64,000 nt of DNA from NCBI GenBank assembly GCA_016169945.1, contig JADLSH010000231.1, forward strand, positions 2,406,784 to 2,470,783. The letters are read 5' to 3'. The notes beneath the pieces are model-generated. The model ran no database searches. It saw only the letters and a list, made by a program, of their open reading frames with translations, and was not told the DNA's origin. Within the stretch, counting starts at the first letter, position 1. Each line of letters begins with the position of its first letter. This DNA comes from Trachythela sp. YZ-2020. Taxonomy: Eukaryota > Cnidaria > Anthozoa > Malacalcyonacea > Clavulariidae. Below, piece by piece: positions 1 to 10,774 of the stretch. The position numbers and the translations under genes were made by a program.

Positions 1-2
1 AG

Positions 3-90
3 CCTAACCCCTAATCCTAAGCCTAACCCCTATCCTAAGCCTATAACGCCTATCCTAAGCCTATAACGCCTATCCTAAGCCTAACCCCTT
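3..90. repeat. Telomere-like degenerate CCTAA minisatellite
   Basis: The window opens with CCTAACCCC, CCTAAGCC and CCTAT blocks. From about position 35 these settle into a roughly 20-bp unit built on CCTAAGCCTATAACGCCTAT, repeated two to three times. CCCTAA is the complement of the animal telomere repeat TTAGGG, but no run of perfect CCCTAA units is present. It may be subtelomeric or interstitial telomere-derived DNA, or a chance minisatellite. The next 690 bases hold nothing I recognise and probably belong to an intron of the cyclophilin gene that follows. Confidence 0.5.
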
Positions 91-784
91 ACGTATACCG
101 TACTCCGTAGTACTTACCACTGTGCCGATGATCATAGAAACATTGAAAATATGATATCAAATCTAACTCAGAAAATGCTGAAATCCAGAAATGCTGACCA
201 GAAAGAATTTTTTATTGACAATTACAAGACTTTGTAAAGTCAAGTTGTGTAATGTATAAGAATTCTAAAATTTTGGTAAACAAACTGTATATATATTTAT
301 GTACTTCACATTTCCTTCTTAGCTTTTCTTGTTACACAAATTAAGACAGTCAACGTGTGTTCTTAGAAAGTGCAAAACATTAGTCTGACTAGTTGTTTAC
401 AATTCTTATGCTACTCTCATGACTGGTCAAAGGCGTCAAACGAGGAAGAGTTGGTGGTCGAACGCGAGCAAGGCTAGAGCGAGACTCTCATCAACTCTCG
501 TGCTCGTTTGATAGGGGCTTTACATGGCATTAATATTTCAACTTCTCAAACACACACAAACTCGTTGTCTTCAGGGTTGTTCTGCGTGAAATGGTTCTTT
601 TGTATGTAAATCCTCCATTCTACTACGTACGTCATCATCTATGGTCGTGTCAGAGTTGTACGAGAGAGCATATCACCATATGCATGCTCACGTTGGACAG
701 TTTTATACTGTACAAATTGTAGCGATCGAAATTCTTAAATATTTTTCCAAATCTTATCTATTCATTGGACATGTTTCGTTTCAG

Positions 785-1719
785 GTAAGAGTATCTATGG
801 GGAGCGTTTTGCTGATGAAAACTTCAAACTGACTCACTATGGTGCTGGTTGGTTAAGTATGGCAAATGCTGGTAAAGATACGAATGGTTCTCAATTCTTT
901 ATCACAACTGTAAAGACACCATGGTTAGATGGACGTCATGTTGTATTTGGCAAAATACTCGATGGAATGGTAAGTATATAATATGTATAAGAAAGAGTTT
1001 ATTATTTTACGTTACTTAGTGACTTGTATTTCTAGAAATCCACTTAGCTGTACTGTACTGTACTGTACTGTACTGTACTGTAGTATATTTATATAATGGC
1101 GTTAGTAGATGGAATACTCGAACGGAAATTTATATACATTACATTTTCGTTCGAGTATTCCATCTACTAACACCTTCTACTATTAATCCAATAGACTCTT
1201 TCGATAATTACGTCATTTGGCCTGGGAGCCTCACTCCCACGAACAGTGGGCCAATCACGTTTCGTCTTGATGCACGAAAGCGAGGATCCCAGGCCAAATA
1301 GGCGGATGTGACGTAATTATCGAAAGAGTCTATTGAACGAAATGTCGAGAAAAATCTTGATATTTATATAATGACTTGTTTCTTACTGATTCCTATAAAC
1401 CAATTTGAGACTTTGTAAATATATACTGAGGCATGATAACATTGACCTTGGTCTGAATAATTCTTGATATCGTGCGTAAGCCAAATCCAATAATTGTTTT
1501 ATTCAAAATCCTTGCACTGTAGTCTGTATACAATTAACTATGTTACTGTATATTTATTAATATTTCAAACGTTTCTGTTTTCAGGATATTGTGAGAAAGA
1601 TCGAGAACAGTAAGACTGGTTCAAACGACCGACCAAGCCAAGAAGTAGCCATTGCTGACTCTGGTGACTTGCCGGTTGAGAAACCTTTTGAAGTCGCAAA
1701 GGAAGCCGTCAGGGAATAA
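785..1719 (+). CDS. Cyclophilin B-like peptidyl-prolyl isomerase, 3' two exons only
   Basis: Exons 785-969 and 1585-1719 encode the C-terminal half of a secretory-type cyclophilin, an enzyme that isomerises X-Pro bonds during protein folding. The first exon follows a TTTCAG acceptor, begins in phase 1 and ends at a GTAAGT donor. It reads [14 protein letters not shown], then [20 protein letters not shown] and [16 protein letters not shown]. It keeps the residues equivalent to cyclophilin A Ala101, Gln111, Phe113, Trp121, Leu122 and His126. The second exon starts [12 protein letters not shown] and ends AKEAVRE-stop, as in PPIB-type proteins. Exons for the signal peptide and the Arg55/Phe60 region are not found between 1 and 784, so they lie to the left of the window or are lost. 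The 615-bp intron carries a (TACTG)n tract and nested MITEs. A diverged paralogue follows at 3911. Confidence 0.9.
1048..1083. repeat. (TACTG)n microsatellite
   Basis: About seven uninterrupted copies of the pentanucleotide TACTG lie in the cyclophilin intron. Confidence 0.9.
1095..1363. mobile_element. MITE remnant interrupted by a second MITE
   Basis: An inverted pair built on TAGATGGAATACTCGAACG (about 1108) and its complement (about 1150) is followed by CACCTTCTACTATTAATCC. After the inner element the sequence resumes as GAACGAAATGTCGAGAAAAA and TCTTGATAT. The same order of motifs forms the right half of the complete element at 10461-10642, so this is a left-truncated relative split by an insertion at 1190-1334. 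Confidence 0.6.
1190..1334. mobile_element. 145-bp MITE with about 26-bp terminal inverted repeats
   Basis: The left end AATAGACTCTTTCGATAATT continues to ACGTCA and is matched in inverse orientation at the right end (ACGTAATTATCGAAAGAGTC then TATT). Inner subterminal blocks, TTTGGCCTGGGA and TCCCAGGCCAAA, also pair. It is non-coding and splits the surrounding MITE remnant, so it is the younger insertion. Confidence 0.75.
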
Positions 1720-2996
1720 TTTATTCAAGTTTATTATTGCATTTAGAGCGTGCGAACGACAGTGTAATTTTTGTTAGTCAATATTGAAATTAAATTCTTG
1801 AACGGATTGTGGTCAAACTGTCTGTGCCCATTTTCTATGTCCCTTTATCTTGGGAGATATTGTGTCATTCCCGTCCGAATCGATCATGTATGAGTGACGC
1901 GGACTTTAGTATATTGCAATATGCCATTTTAGCAACCGGTCAATCTATTAATCAGCGGTAAAAGCATTCTAAGCTTTTGTTCGTAACCGTTGTAGCCGTT
2001 GCTTATCCAACAGATCACGGACAGATTTAACGATGTTTTGTGCTACATTCATATTTTGGGTCTTTAACTTGCAAATATTTATTGTATCCAGATGCCCGTC
2101 GTTGCATGATTGTCCGTAGTTACTTAAGCCTGGTTCTCATTCATCGGCGACAGTCGGCGATGCTCTTACAGTGCCATTGTTTTTTATCAATGATGAGAAC
2201 CAGGCTTTAGTACGATCGAGTACGAGTGGAGTTTGTGCAGAGGCTATGCCATGGTTGCATGGATCAAGATCACTTGTGCTAGATAAAGTGCCTGCCAACA
2301 TCAATGCAAAGTATTTTCCGGTCCTCTTTACGGGTTAACACTATGTCATATTTTGTGAAAGTTGGGAGATCGTAGGGCATATTGGGGTATTGGCTGGGAT
2401 TTTTCTTTTTCGATCAGACATATTTAGATAAATGCTAGTCGTATCACAGCCGCCCAAGGTCTATGTATGTAGTTTAGTCGCTTAGACGCTTTCTTCTCCG
2501 CGTGGCCAATTAAGCTCACTTTAATTAATGCTCCATTAAGAAATGGTGCATTAATTAATGGCGCTAGAAGGTACGCGGTATGAAGTTAACCGCTGAAATT
2601 CAGAACGCGGGCGAGGAAGGGGGGAAAAGGAAATGCTTTCGCGTATTTTTTCTCTTCCTTCACTCGCGCGCATATAAAAAGCCTCTTCAGAGAAGAGAGG
2701 TTTAGACGACTAAGCCACACGCGCGCAGAGCTTCGGCTGCTGTGCGGATCAGTATACCTTGTTCATAAATTTATAAAGCGTTTTCATTTTCAAGGACAAG
2801 ATAAATTCAAAAGGTTTTTACCTCGACAACAAGCTCGTGAATTTATGAATAAGGTCTATTGACAGTTTATTGGCCTTTGCACGTCTAATCCATTTGGAAG
2901 CCGACAAGGAACGTTCAAAATAGTTTGTATAATATCTGTTGTATGCTAAACATTTTAAACTTTTGTCCTCATTTTTAATATGCTACCACTGACCTA
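1720..2996. other. Intergenic region with small palindromic elements
   Basis: This stretch holds no recognisable gene. It contains the 80-bp MITE at 2127-2206. It also holds a possible element at about 2473-2718 whose ends share TTAGTCG in inverse orientation and which contains a TATA-like CATATAAAAAG at about 2670. A palindrome at 2757-2854 has arms CCTTGTTCATAAATT and AATTTATGAATAAGG. The 3' UTR of the upstream cyclophilin probably ends near 1800, where AATTAAAT stands in for a canonical poly(A) signal. Confidence 0.45.
2127..2206. mobile_element. 80-bp palindromic MITE with TTA target duplication
   Basis: The ends AGCCTGGTTCTCAT and ATGAGAACCAGGCT are inverted repeats, flanked on both sides by TTA (2124-2126 and 2207-2209). 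The interior contains CATCGGCGACAGTCGGCGAT. The element at 11596-11725 has the same end type, the same TTA duplication and a CGGCGAT interior, so the two form one family. Confidence 0.7.
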
Positions 2997-3773
2997 TACT
3001 AAATGGACTGAGCGCGCAATCTATTTTATCAGGAGCTCGGTGTCCTCACCACTGCTCACGTCATATAGGTTTTTGCTCTCATGCGTAAATTCGCTGACTT
3101 AAAATGCGTTGATAAACGGCTCGGTTTTATATGTTTCAAACTCAAAAAATTGTTAATTTTGTGTTTTTGAGGCGAGAAATTGCTGCGAAATCATGATCTT
3201 TATGAAATTGGCGGGCTGTCAAGTATGTTTTCAATTCTCAACTAAAGCCGTATACATGTTTTGAAAAAAATCTCAAATAGCCGTAGAAAACTCCACAAAA
3301 ACAGTCTTTTACTCAGTATAATATCAGGAAAGATTGTCGGCAAAAAATTTTCATTTCAACAGAAGGTTAATACTTAATAACACGACAAATTTTATGGAAA
3401 AACTATTGCATAAATACCAGCAATCATCGATGACATACCGAAGCCATAATTTTATTTAAAATTAAAATGTTTGTTTTCAAACTTGCAACAGGAAAATATA
3501 CTCCTATTTTGGAAAAGGTTGTTCTCAACTCGAAGGTAGTAAATATTTACCAAAAACAGCAAAGTTTGCAAAAAACAACAACACAGAATTGAAAAAGAAT
3601 TAAAAACAAACCTCGTTAAATTTCAAAAACACAAATTCGCCCGCGAGCACAAATAACATTAGGAAAATATCGGTATGCGGTAATTTTCATCGATGCGAGG
3701 ACCTATATGACGTCAGCAACGGTGAGGACACTTTTTGACCTCGAGCACTCAGTCCATTTAGTATAGGTCAGTG
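2997..3773. mobile_element. 777-bp non-autonomous DNA transposon
   Basis: The termini CACTGACCTATACTAAATGG and their complement at 3754-3773 are inverted repeats of about 25 bp. Further paired subterminal blocks follow: GAGCGCGC/GAGCACTCAG, GTGTCCTCACC/GGTGAGGACAC and ATATAGGT/ACCTATAT. The flanks share TATGC, compatible with an imperfect target duplication. No coding sequence is visible. It ends about 140 bp before the start codon of the second cyclophilin gene, so it may supply part of that promoter region. Confidence 0.65.
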
Positions 3774-3910
3774 TATGCATAGTTAATATAGGGGATGCTA
3801 CCTGTTACTGTAGTACATTCATTCATTGTTTTATAGCCTGGTACCAGAGCCCGTGATATATTGTTGTAAATAAACTCAGCAATATAACTCAAGTAACCAA
3901 ATGATTGAAA

Positions 3911-6900
3911 ATGACAAAATTGTTTTACCTAAAATTCTACATCTTCGTTTCAACATGTTACCTAAGTCCAGCTGAAGGTCAAGGAGCTCATGCGACATTG
4001 GTAACAAGGAAAATATTTTTTGATATCTCGATAGGAAATAGACCTGCAGGTCGGATGATATTTGGATTGTTTGGAAATACAGCTCCAAAAACTGTCACAA
4101 ATTTTGTTTCCTTGAGCGACCATGAGGTAAGATGATTAAATGGTCTAAATAACTATTGCATTAAAGCCTGGTTTTCATGATTTGGCCGTGGTTATCGCGC
4201 CCATCCAACTTCAAGTTGATCTTTATAATAAAGATTCGCTGGTTCGATTATCTCTACAATCATCAGACTTTAAATATTTGCATATAGCACAGAAAACACA
4301 AGATAGATCCAGAATATTTCACATCGGCGACAGTGACTTGGTCACAACATCCACGGGCAAATGGACTGGCCAGGTTTAAAGTACAGTTGCCTATTCGGCT
4401 TGTCAGCTTGTGCAGTTACGCGAGAACATTACGTCATCTATATAACTGGCAATTTGGGGGCAAATCGTGGATTTCACGAAGTGCCGTTTTCGTTTATATC
4501 TTGCGAAATACCGAGAGTTATAAGATAATCTGTACCTCTCTAGAATCCTTGAACAACGATGATTTATCATATCGAGAACTCGAGTTATTCGGGAAAGTTG
4601 GCGTACGTATTGATGTCAAAAATTGTCAGCCATGTTGAATTTCATTTTAATTAGTTTGAATTTATCCAATGAAAATGGTGGAATTTGCCACCCAAAAAAC
4701 CGGAAGCCACACAATTTCGAGTTGTGACGTCACTTGCACAAGCCGAATACTGTTCTTGTCCTTGTATTATTGGAGACCTTACGATGTAGGACGGTAACGT
4801 GACGACGACGGCTATTAGTACAATGAAATTTGTAACGTATGTATTATTGTATTACGTTGAGGTGTAGGAACGTGTGTAAGAACAGTTAAAATGCAAACGT
4901 GTGAAAATAAAAATGATCGACACAACTGCACAATAAGTTTCCATATATATACTTTTCTGTGCATTTTCTTTATTTATCACAAGCCAGGACTATATTCGAA
5001 AGGCAATGAAAATGGTTAAGGAAGTGGCATTAGAGAAACCTACTCTATGAACCTATATAGTATACGGAGTAACAAACCCGTTGACTCCTTTTTAAAACGG
5101 CATACTACACAGTCAAACTATCTACATTCAACCACATAAACCAATCATGTTTTCGCGCGCTTTTTGTGACAAACATTCCACGTTTTCGTTGGCCCATTTC
5201 TCTTCTTCAGCTGATATGTGTCACACTCTGACGTGCACATTAAGCCTTGATAGGTTTTACAATCCTGACTTTTTATCTGACAAACCTTGAAACCTTATAT
5301 CTAAGAAGATATAGACGTGCAGGTCTGACTACCAAATGGTTCCCTAGCAAAGGCAGTATTGTTACACCAAGATACGAATTGTTAAGTAAGACAAGTGCCT
5401 GTGCTATATAAATAAGGAGTGGAAGAGCGTAATATGTGATGGTATCTCGAAGATGGCGTTGTCCTTCGTCTGGAAGTTAGTAGCGTGGGTTGGGATTGTA
5501 ATTGCGTTTGCTTTTTATTGTGCAACTACATATAAGGGTGAAAAGAAATATGTGTAAAGCTGATCCAGCTTGAACAATGCACCAATTCCCTGATAACTTT
5601 GATCATGTCCAAAAATTAAGCTCCGATGGATGTAAGTCTGTCTTTCGATTTTGTTTTAGTTTGGCTATGGGTACAAAGGATCAATAATTCACAGATCTGT
5701 TAAAAACTTTATGATCCAAGGTATGTTAACTGACGCTGAGAAAATCCAAACAAGTCATACAGTATTTCGTAGGAAAACCCTGGTTTCGTTAGCAACATGA
5801 CATGAAACGTAACTTGCTCCTTTAAAAAATATAAAAAAGATGCAGTTCTGTCAACACGAAATCTATAATTCTGCCTAATGGTGTCAGCCTTTTGAAAATT
5901 TAAGTCCATGAAATGCCATTTCCTGCATTTATGTTAAGATTTTATAAAATTCTGAACAATCGCAAAACGTCCTGTAAAATACTCCAAGAAAATAACTGTA
6001 GTGGACATGTCCAACCCGTGGCGACGCCACTGTAATATGCTGCAGAATGCTGCAGTGGTTTTGACTGGAATTACCTACAATAAAGGCAAAAATTTATTCG
6101 GACACACAGTCATGTGATTTTGCAAAAAAGTATAAAGTTTTGATAAATCTTATTCTTGGATCCACATCCCCCACTCCTCCAATGTTGGTTCTCATTATGA
6201 TGTACACATATTATTTGATGAGAAATAGCATTCAACATTGGTTTGGGGAAGGGAGGGGAGTTATGAAAGATGTCCAAATGATATTGGCCTAGATTGTAGT
6301 AAAACCACTTCGACGTTTTGACCTTATTTTGACCAGTGACATTCAGAAGAAGAGCCCTCGTTTCAAACTTTGAAGTGTTTTTGGTCCTTTTCAGTTATGC
6401 CCGATCCGAACCTGAATCGCAACCTATTCCTACATATCTATACTTCTTGGTAATCTCAATACTACAATCGATAAACATCTCAGTCTATTATTTTAGGTGG
6501 AGATTTTACAAAGGGCGATGGAACAGGAGGTATTGATGTTCAATCATGATAAATAGAAATTACGTCATTCTCGTGGAATTCGTACGATTATTTTTAAGCC
6601 ATTGACAAACCTGAAAACATTGTTGCAGAAACCATCGAACAGAATTTGCTTTCCACGAAACAAAATTGTTTTCCAATATTAAAATTCAGAAACATATTTT
6701 GTTTCCCAAACCAAGTGTAGTTTTTACTTTCACAATAATGATTCTTGGCTTGCTCGGGGACAGGGGTATATATATTTAGATATTTACGAGTCGCGACGCC
6801 ATAACGTTTTTACTCATGTTTATCATGATGTCAAACGTTCGCTATTATTTTTCATATCGCACGTATGATGTCAAATCACGTGATATGATGCTACAATTCG

Positions 6901-8377
6901 ATATTTGGCAACGATTGAGTACTACTTGATATGAAGTTTTCACCGTTCGCTGTTGATTAATAAGCCAATTTTAGATTAAACTATATATAACGCATAACCA
7001 GGATGCAGAGATCGCACTTAGTGGCATAATTTGTGACGTCAATGGATTCAAATCGTCGAATCATGACGTCAATGTGACGTCTGATTCAAAATTGCGTTTG
7101 CCAAAAAGGCAAAATATTCATGATTGACACCGAGTGTAGCCGAAAGAGTCTGGGTGTCTACCAGATTGGTCTGACTGTGACGTACAAATGTTCAATGTGC
7201 AGTTTCATAAAAAAATCGATATTTGGCCCTGAACTTAACTCATTTAAATCGAAAAATCTTTGGTCATCCTCACTTTCTATTTATTGAGCACTTTCGTTTC
7301 GTAAAAATTGTTGTATTAATGAGTTCTAGAAGATTTTTAAGATTAAATAATTATCAATGTTTCGTGCTCTTACTTTGGCTTATTTTTGTTGGTCTTTGAT
7401 TTGTTATAACATTTATATTCCCCCCGTAGAATATACACCATGATATTTTCTCATCACTCATTTTTACGAAAGAACGTGCACTTTTGAAAACGTTTGGGAG
7501 GGGGACATGTGCGCAGCAAGTAGACCCCATGGGAACGTCCCTGCTTCAGGCAGCACTTTTCTTGCGATAATTACTCCTAGCTCTGATATTAAAAGTTCTG
7601 AAATCACTACATTATGCGTCTTCTTATTTTCAGGTAAAAGTATTTATGGCAAATATTTTGCGGACGAAAATTTCATCATTAAACATTACGGAAGTGGTTG
7701 GTTATGTATGGCAAATGCCGGCAAAGATACTAACAATTCACAGTTCTATATCACTCTGGCAAGAACTGCTTGGCTTGATGGTCATCATACCTGCTTTGGA
7801 AAAGTTCTTAAAGGAATGGTATGTTTGATGAATTTTTTCGTATTTTATCAGATAACTGGTTTAAATTACATCTAGAAGCTCTTTATTTGAATATACTAAA
7901 TATATAGAGGGGAGGTGGGAATCACCAAACCATAGTCAACAACATAGTCACAACAACTGACAACATAGTTATTTCAACAGTACGGCTGAGTCATTCCACT
8001 AACATAATTATGATGAAATAGGATGTTTGCTTCATTCGATTCGTTCCAAAACATTCACTGTCTTCCTCTTGGACAAGTTTGCATAACATGAACAAAAAGA
8101 TAGAATTAATTGACTATGACTAAGCCTCCTGAATTTCTGACAAAATCTTCCAAGTTTTGGACTACCCCCTCATTAACACTCAAAATAGACTGTTTTTTGC
8201 CTGCTTAGGCGGTCAGCTTACAGTAAACGATATCTTCTCTGATTGTAGGAAATTGTGAGGAAGATTGAAGCAATACCAACAGACAATCAAAGCCGACCAA
8301 AATTTCCTGTGAAAATTGTTAATTCAGGAATTCTTGCACTAGGCAGGCCATTTGAGGTTCCAATGACGAATGTTTAG
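3911..8377 (+). CDS. Divergent secreted cyclophilin (PPIB-like), five exons
   Basis: Exons 3911-4126, 5660-5720, 6497-6529, 7634-7818 and 8249-8377 join in frame with GT..AG borders (624 nt, 207 residues). An N-terminal hydrophobic stretch, [19 protein letters not shown], is a likely signal peptide, so the product should enter the secretory pathway. The domain runs [23 protein letters not shown], then [62 protein letters not shown] and [10 protein letters not shown]. Arg55, Phe60, Met61, Gln63, Ala101, Gln111, Trp121, Leu122 and His126 (cyclophilin A numbering) are kept, while Phe113 is Tyr. Catalysis is plausible but the pocket is altered. The start is ATG 3911, because no upstream in-frame ATG exists. 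The fourth exon is 185 nt, the same length and phase as its counterpart at 785-969, so the two genes are tandem duplicates. The C-terminus (VPMTNV) has no ER-retention signal. Confidence 0.9.
4389..4752. mobile_element. Non-autonomous element in cyclophilin intron 1
   Basis: Inverted ends CTATTCGGCTTGT (left) and ACAAGCCGAATAC (right) bound about 360 bp. The right part (4629-4745) includes GTTGTGACGTCACTTGCA. It recurs in opposite orientation at 16768-16880 together with the neighbouring AATTTGCCACCC motif, which supports a dispersed repeat family. Confidence 0.5.
5403..5557 (+). other. TATA box plus 34-codon signal-peptide-like reading frame inside an intron
   Basis: A TATA-like GCTATATAAATAAG at about 5402 is followed about 45 bp later by ATG 5453. 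That ATG opens a 34-codon frame beginning [20 protein letters not shown], clearly hydrophobic like a signal peptide, and continuing [12 protein letters not shown]. A donor-like GTAAAG lies at 5554. This could be an alternative first exon of the cyclophilin gene, the first exon of a degraded third copy, or chance. Splicing it directly to the exon at 5660 would omit the first half of the cyclophilin fold. Confidence 0.3.
7034..7080. promoter_or_regulatory. Cluster of CRE-like TGACGTCA sites
   Basis: Two perfect TGACGTCA octamers (7034-7041, 7064-7071) and one TGACGT half site (7075-7080) lie within 47 bp in intron 3 of the cyclophilin gene. TGACGTCA is the consensus CREB/ATF site. The setting is also palindromic (GATTCAAATCGTCGAATC), so the cluster may instead be part of a repeat. 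Confidence 0.3.
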
Positions 8378-8423
8378 AAGCGGAGCATAATTATATTTGT
8401 ATATAGGAACAGTAAAAGCCATG

Positions 8424-8495
8424 CATGGCCAGAAGCCATCGCGCGCTCTTCATGGCCAGAAGCCATTGCGCGCTCTTCATGACCGGAAGCTCTTC
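8424..8495. repeat. 27-bp tandem repeat after the cyclophilin stop codon
   Basis: Two copies of a unit starting CATGGCCAGAAGCCAT and ending GCGCGCTCTT, plus one shortened copy (CATGACCGGAAGCTCTT), lie in the presumed 3' UTR. Confidence 0.8.
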
Positions 8496-9059
8496 TCGTC
8501 TTCTGCCTGCCGTATTATTACGCAATGCAAAATAAAGGCACCGTCTCGGTGACTGGACTTATATTAATGACCTTTGTTAGAATATACGATGATCTGATCG
8601 ATTTAACTACGCATGCATTTCAAACTAAATATATATGCAAAAACAATTTTATGATTCAAAGATTATACAAATTAAAGTACATGCAAGTTCAACTGAATAC
8701 AGCAAAACACAAACTACAAAATGAAATCATTCTATGATCATTCTATTCATAATAAGTATAGTTTAATTATTAATAGTTGTTTGTTCTTTCTTAACTTTTG
8801 CCATTCGAATTCCTATGCACAAAATAGAAAGCGTATTAAATATGATTATAATAGACCAGTAATATGAATAGCTTGAAGAAAAAAGTAAATAATTTCTAGG
8901 TAACACATAGTCAACATTGCGTATCTCAATGATGTGTAAGGACGTGTGGTAGTATTGTCTATTGACCTAAAACAACAATCTTGATTACCATGTTTATGTT
9001 CTTGCTTCCACCTGCGCCCATTCAAATAATTAGCTTTTACCTACACTTTAACTAGGAGT

Positions 9060-10175
9060 CTGCAGTCTAAACATGCAGTAGACTGTAGTGTTGTTTTAGT
9101 ATGGTGATTTTAATTTAGTTTTAGTTTTAGTTTAGTTTTAGTTTGCAACAGGAATTTCATTTTAGTTCTATAGACTTCTAGTTTAGTTAATCTATAAACA
9201 TGCAGTAGACTGTAGTGTTGTTTTAGTATGATGATTTGAATTTAGTTTTAGTTTAGTTTTAGTTTGCAACAGGAATTTCATTTTAGTTCTAGTTTAGTTC
9301 TAGTTTCGAACAGGAAATTCATTTTAGTTTTGGTTTAGTTCTATAAACATGCAGTAGACTGTAGTGTTGTTTCAGTATGGTCATTTGAATTTAGTCAGTT
9401 TAGTTCTATAAACATGCAGTAGACTGTAGTGTTGTTTCAGTATGGTCATTTGAATTTAGTTTTAGTTTAGTTCTATAAACATGCAGTAGACTGTAGTGTT
9501 GTTTTAGTATGATGATTTGAATTTAGTTTTAGTTTGCAACAGGAATTTCATTTTAGTTCTAGTTTAGTTCTAGTTTCAAACAGGAAATTCATTTTAGTTT
9601 TAGTGTAGTTCTAGTTTGAAAGAGAAATTTCATTTTAGTTTTAGAATTTAGTTCCAGTGAACTGTGTTTTGTTTTGTTTTGGTTAAGTTCTAGTTTAAAT
9701 ATAAGCCAACAACTAAGTAGTATTAGTTTTCTATGGTTCAAATCCAGTATGTATTGTACACAAATGCTCGTGTGAGGGAAAGGCATAAATTTTTTTATAC
9801 CAGTTGAGATTCAAAACTCCTAAATTGGAACTTTGGGAAGCGACGGCAACAGTTTACGATTGTGCACGAATATTTCCGAAGTACGTCATCTCGAAAATTT
9901 CAATACATAAGAAATAATCTGTTGACTAAATTCGAGTTTTAGTCCCAGTTATAAATATTTAGTTTCTGTTTCGTTTTAGTTCTCAGCAAAATAATTTTAG
10001 TCTTGTTTAGTTTCAGTTGTTGATGTTGATTTTGCTTTAGTTCAAGTTTTGTCTTAGTATATTTATCTCTAAAATTGCGTTAGTTCTATTTTTTTATTTT
10101 TAGTTGACTAATTCATTTAGGCATGACTAAAATAGGGTTTTAGTTTTAGTTCTAGTTGACTAAAACAACACTAGT
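9060..10175. repeat. 1.1-kb degenerate TTTTAG-rich minisatellite
   Basis: The tract is built of TTTTAGTTTAG and TTCTAGTTTAG motifs. Embedded in it are about five copies of a longer unit containing AAACATGCAGTAGACTGTAG and TGTTGTTT(T/C)AGTATG, near 9070, 9195, 9345, 9408 and 9476. It is strongly strand-asymmetric (T and G on the plus strand) and has no coding potential. Confidence 0.75.
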
Positions 10176-10212
10176 AGACTGTAGACATACGAAAGGCAAC
10201 ATTAACTGAAGG

Positions 10213-10430
10213 ACTAATAGTAGAAGGTGTTTTGTAAATGGAATACTCGAGCCAAAATTTATATACATTTTAGACCTAACCAGGAGCGCTGCCGAGTTGC
10301 GAAAAATGCAACTTTAGGCTACTTGCAGGAATCGAACCTGCGGCCCTGCGATTCCGGTGCAGCGCTCTAACCAACTGAGCTGCAGAGTCCAGTTGCTGAG
10401 CATTTTAACCGCAAATTCGTGTATATATAG
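10213..10430 (-). mobile_element. tRNA-derived SINE
   Basis: Read on the minus strand, 10313-10390 contains a pol III A box (AGCTCAGTTGGTTAGAGC) and a B box (GGTTCGATTCC at 10328-10338) at tRNA-like spacing. The acceptor arms do not pair and the position before the anticodon is not U, so this is a SINE head rather than a working tRNA gene. Its other end (10213-10275) is TAGTAGAAGGTGTTTTGTA and GGAATACTCGAG, a block shared with the MITE just downstream. A second copy lies at 16094-16395. Confidence 0.75.
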
Positions 10431-10460
10431 TGGAGTGATGCCAGTAGAACGTATGGGTAA

Positions 10461-10642
10461 ATATCAAGATTTTTTGGGCATCTCGTTCGACAAAACTAAT
10501 GGTAGAAGGTGTTTTGTACGTGGATGGAATACTCGAATTTACTCGAATTTACACGGATTTACTCGTTCGAGTATTCCATCTACAAAACACCTTCTACCTA
10601 CTATTAGTTCTATCGAACGAGATGCCCAAAAAATCTTGATAT
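10461..10642. mobile_element. 182-bp MITE with TAA target duplication
   Basis: Termini ATATCAAGATTTTTTGGGCA and their complement begin inverted repeats that extend over much of the element (CATCTCGTTCGA, then GGTAGAAGGTGTTTTGTA). The flanks are both TAA (10458-10460 and 10643-10645), a 3-bp duplication typical of PIF/Harbinger-type insertions. It lies next to the SINE, with which it shares the GAAGGTGTTTTGTA and GGAATACTCGA motifs. The split element at 1095-1363 belongs to the same family. Confidence 0.85.
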
Positions 10643-10684
10643 TAACTGGAGGAGCTTAAAAATTGTTATTTGATCCGTTTACAG

Positions 10685-10774
10685 GAAAACTTGGGCAAGT
10701 ATACTCCTCAGTCGTTCGTTGGCATGGAATTGGTTTTCGTACTTGAAAATGACGCATGGAATAGCATGGACTAA
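10685..10774 (+). other. Possible orphan terminal exon
   Basis: After a TTTACAG acceptor-like site an open frame of 29 codons reads ENLGKYTPQSFVGMELVFV, then LENDAWNSMD and a TAA stop. Its composition is protein-like, but no partner exon or homologue is recognised. Confidence 0.2.

Noticed and set aside
641..832. 63-codon open frame ahead of the first cyclophilin exon
   Set aside because: It overlaps the real exon in another frame and ignores the splice acceptor at 784.
10313..10390. Functional tRNA gene on the minus strand
   Set aside because: A and B boxes are good, but the acceptor stem does not pair and position 33 is not U; it fits a SINE head.
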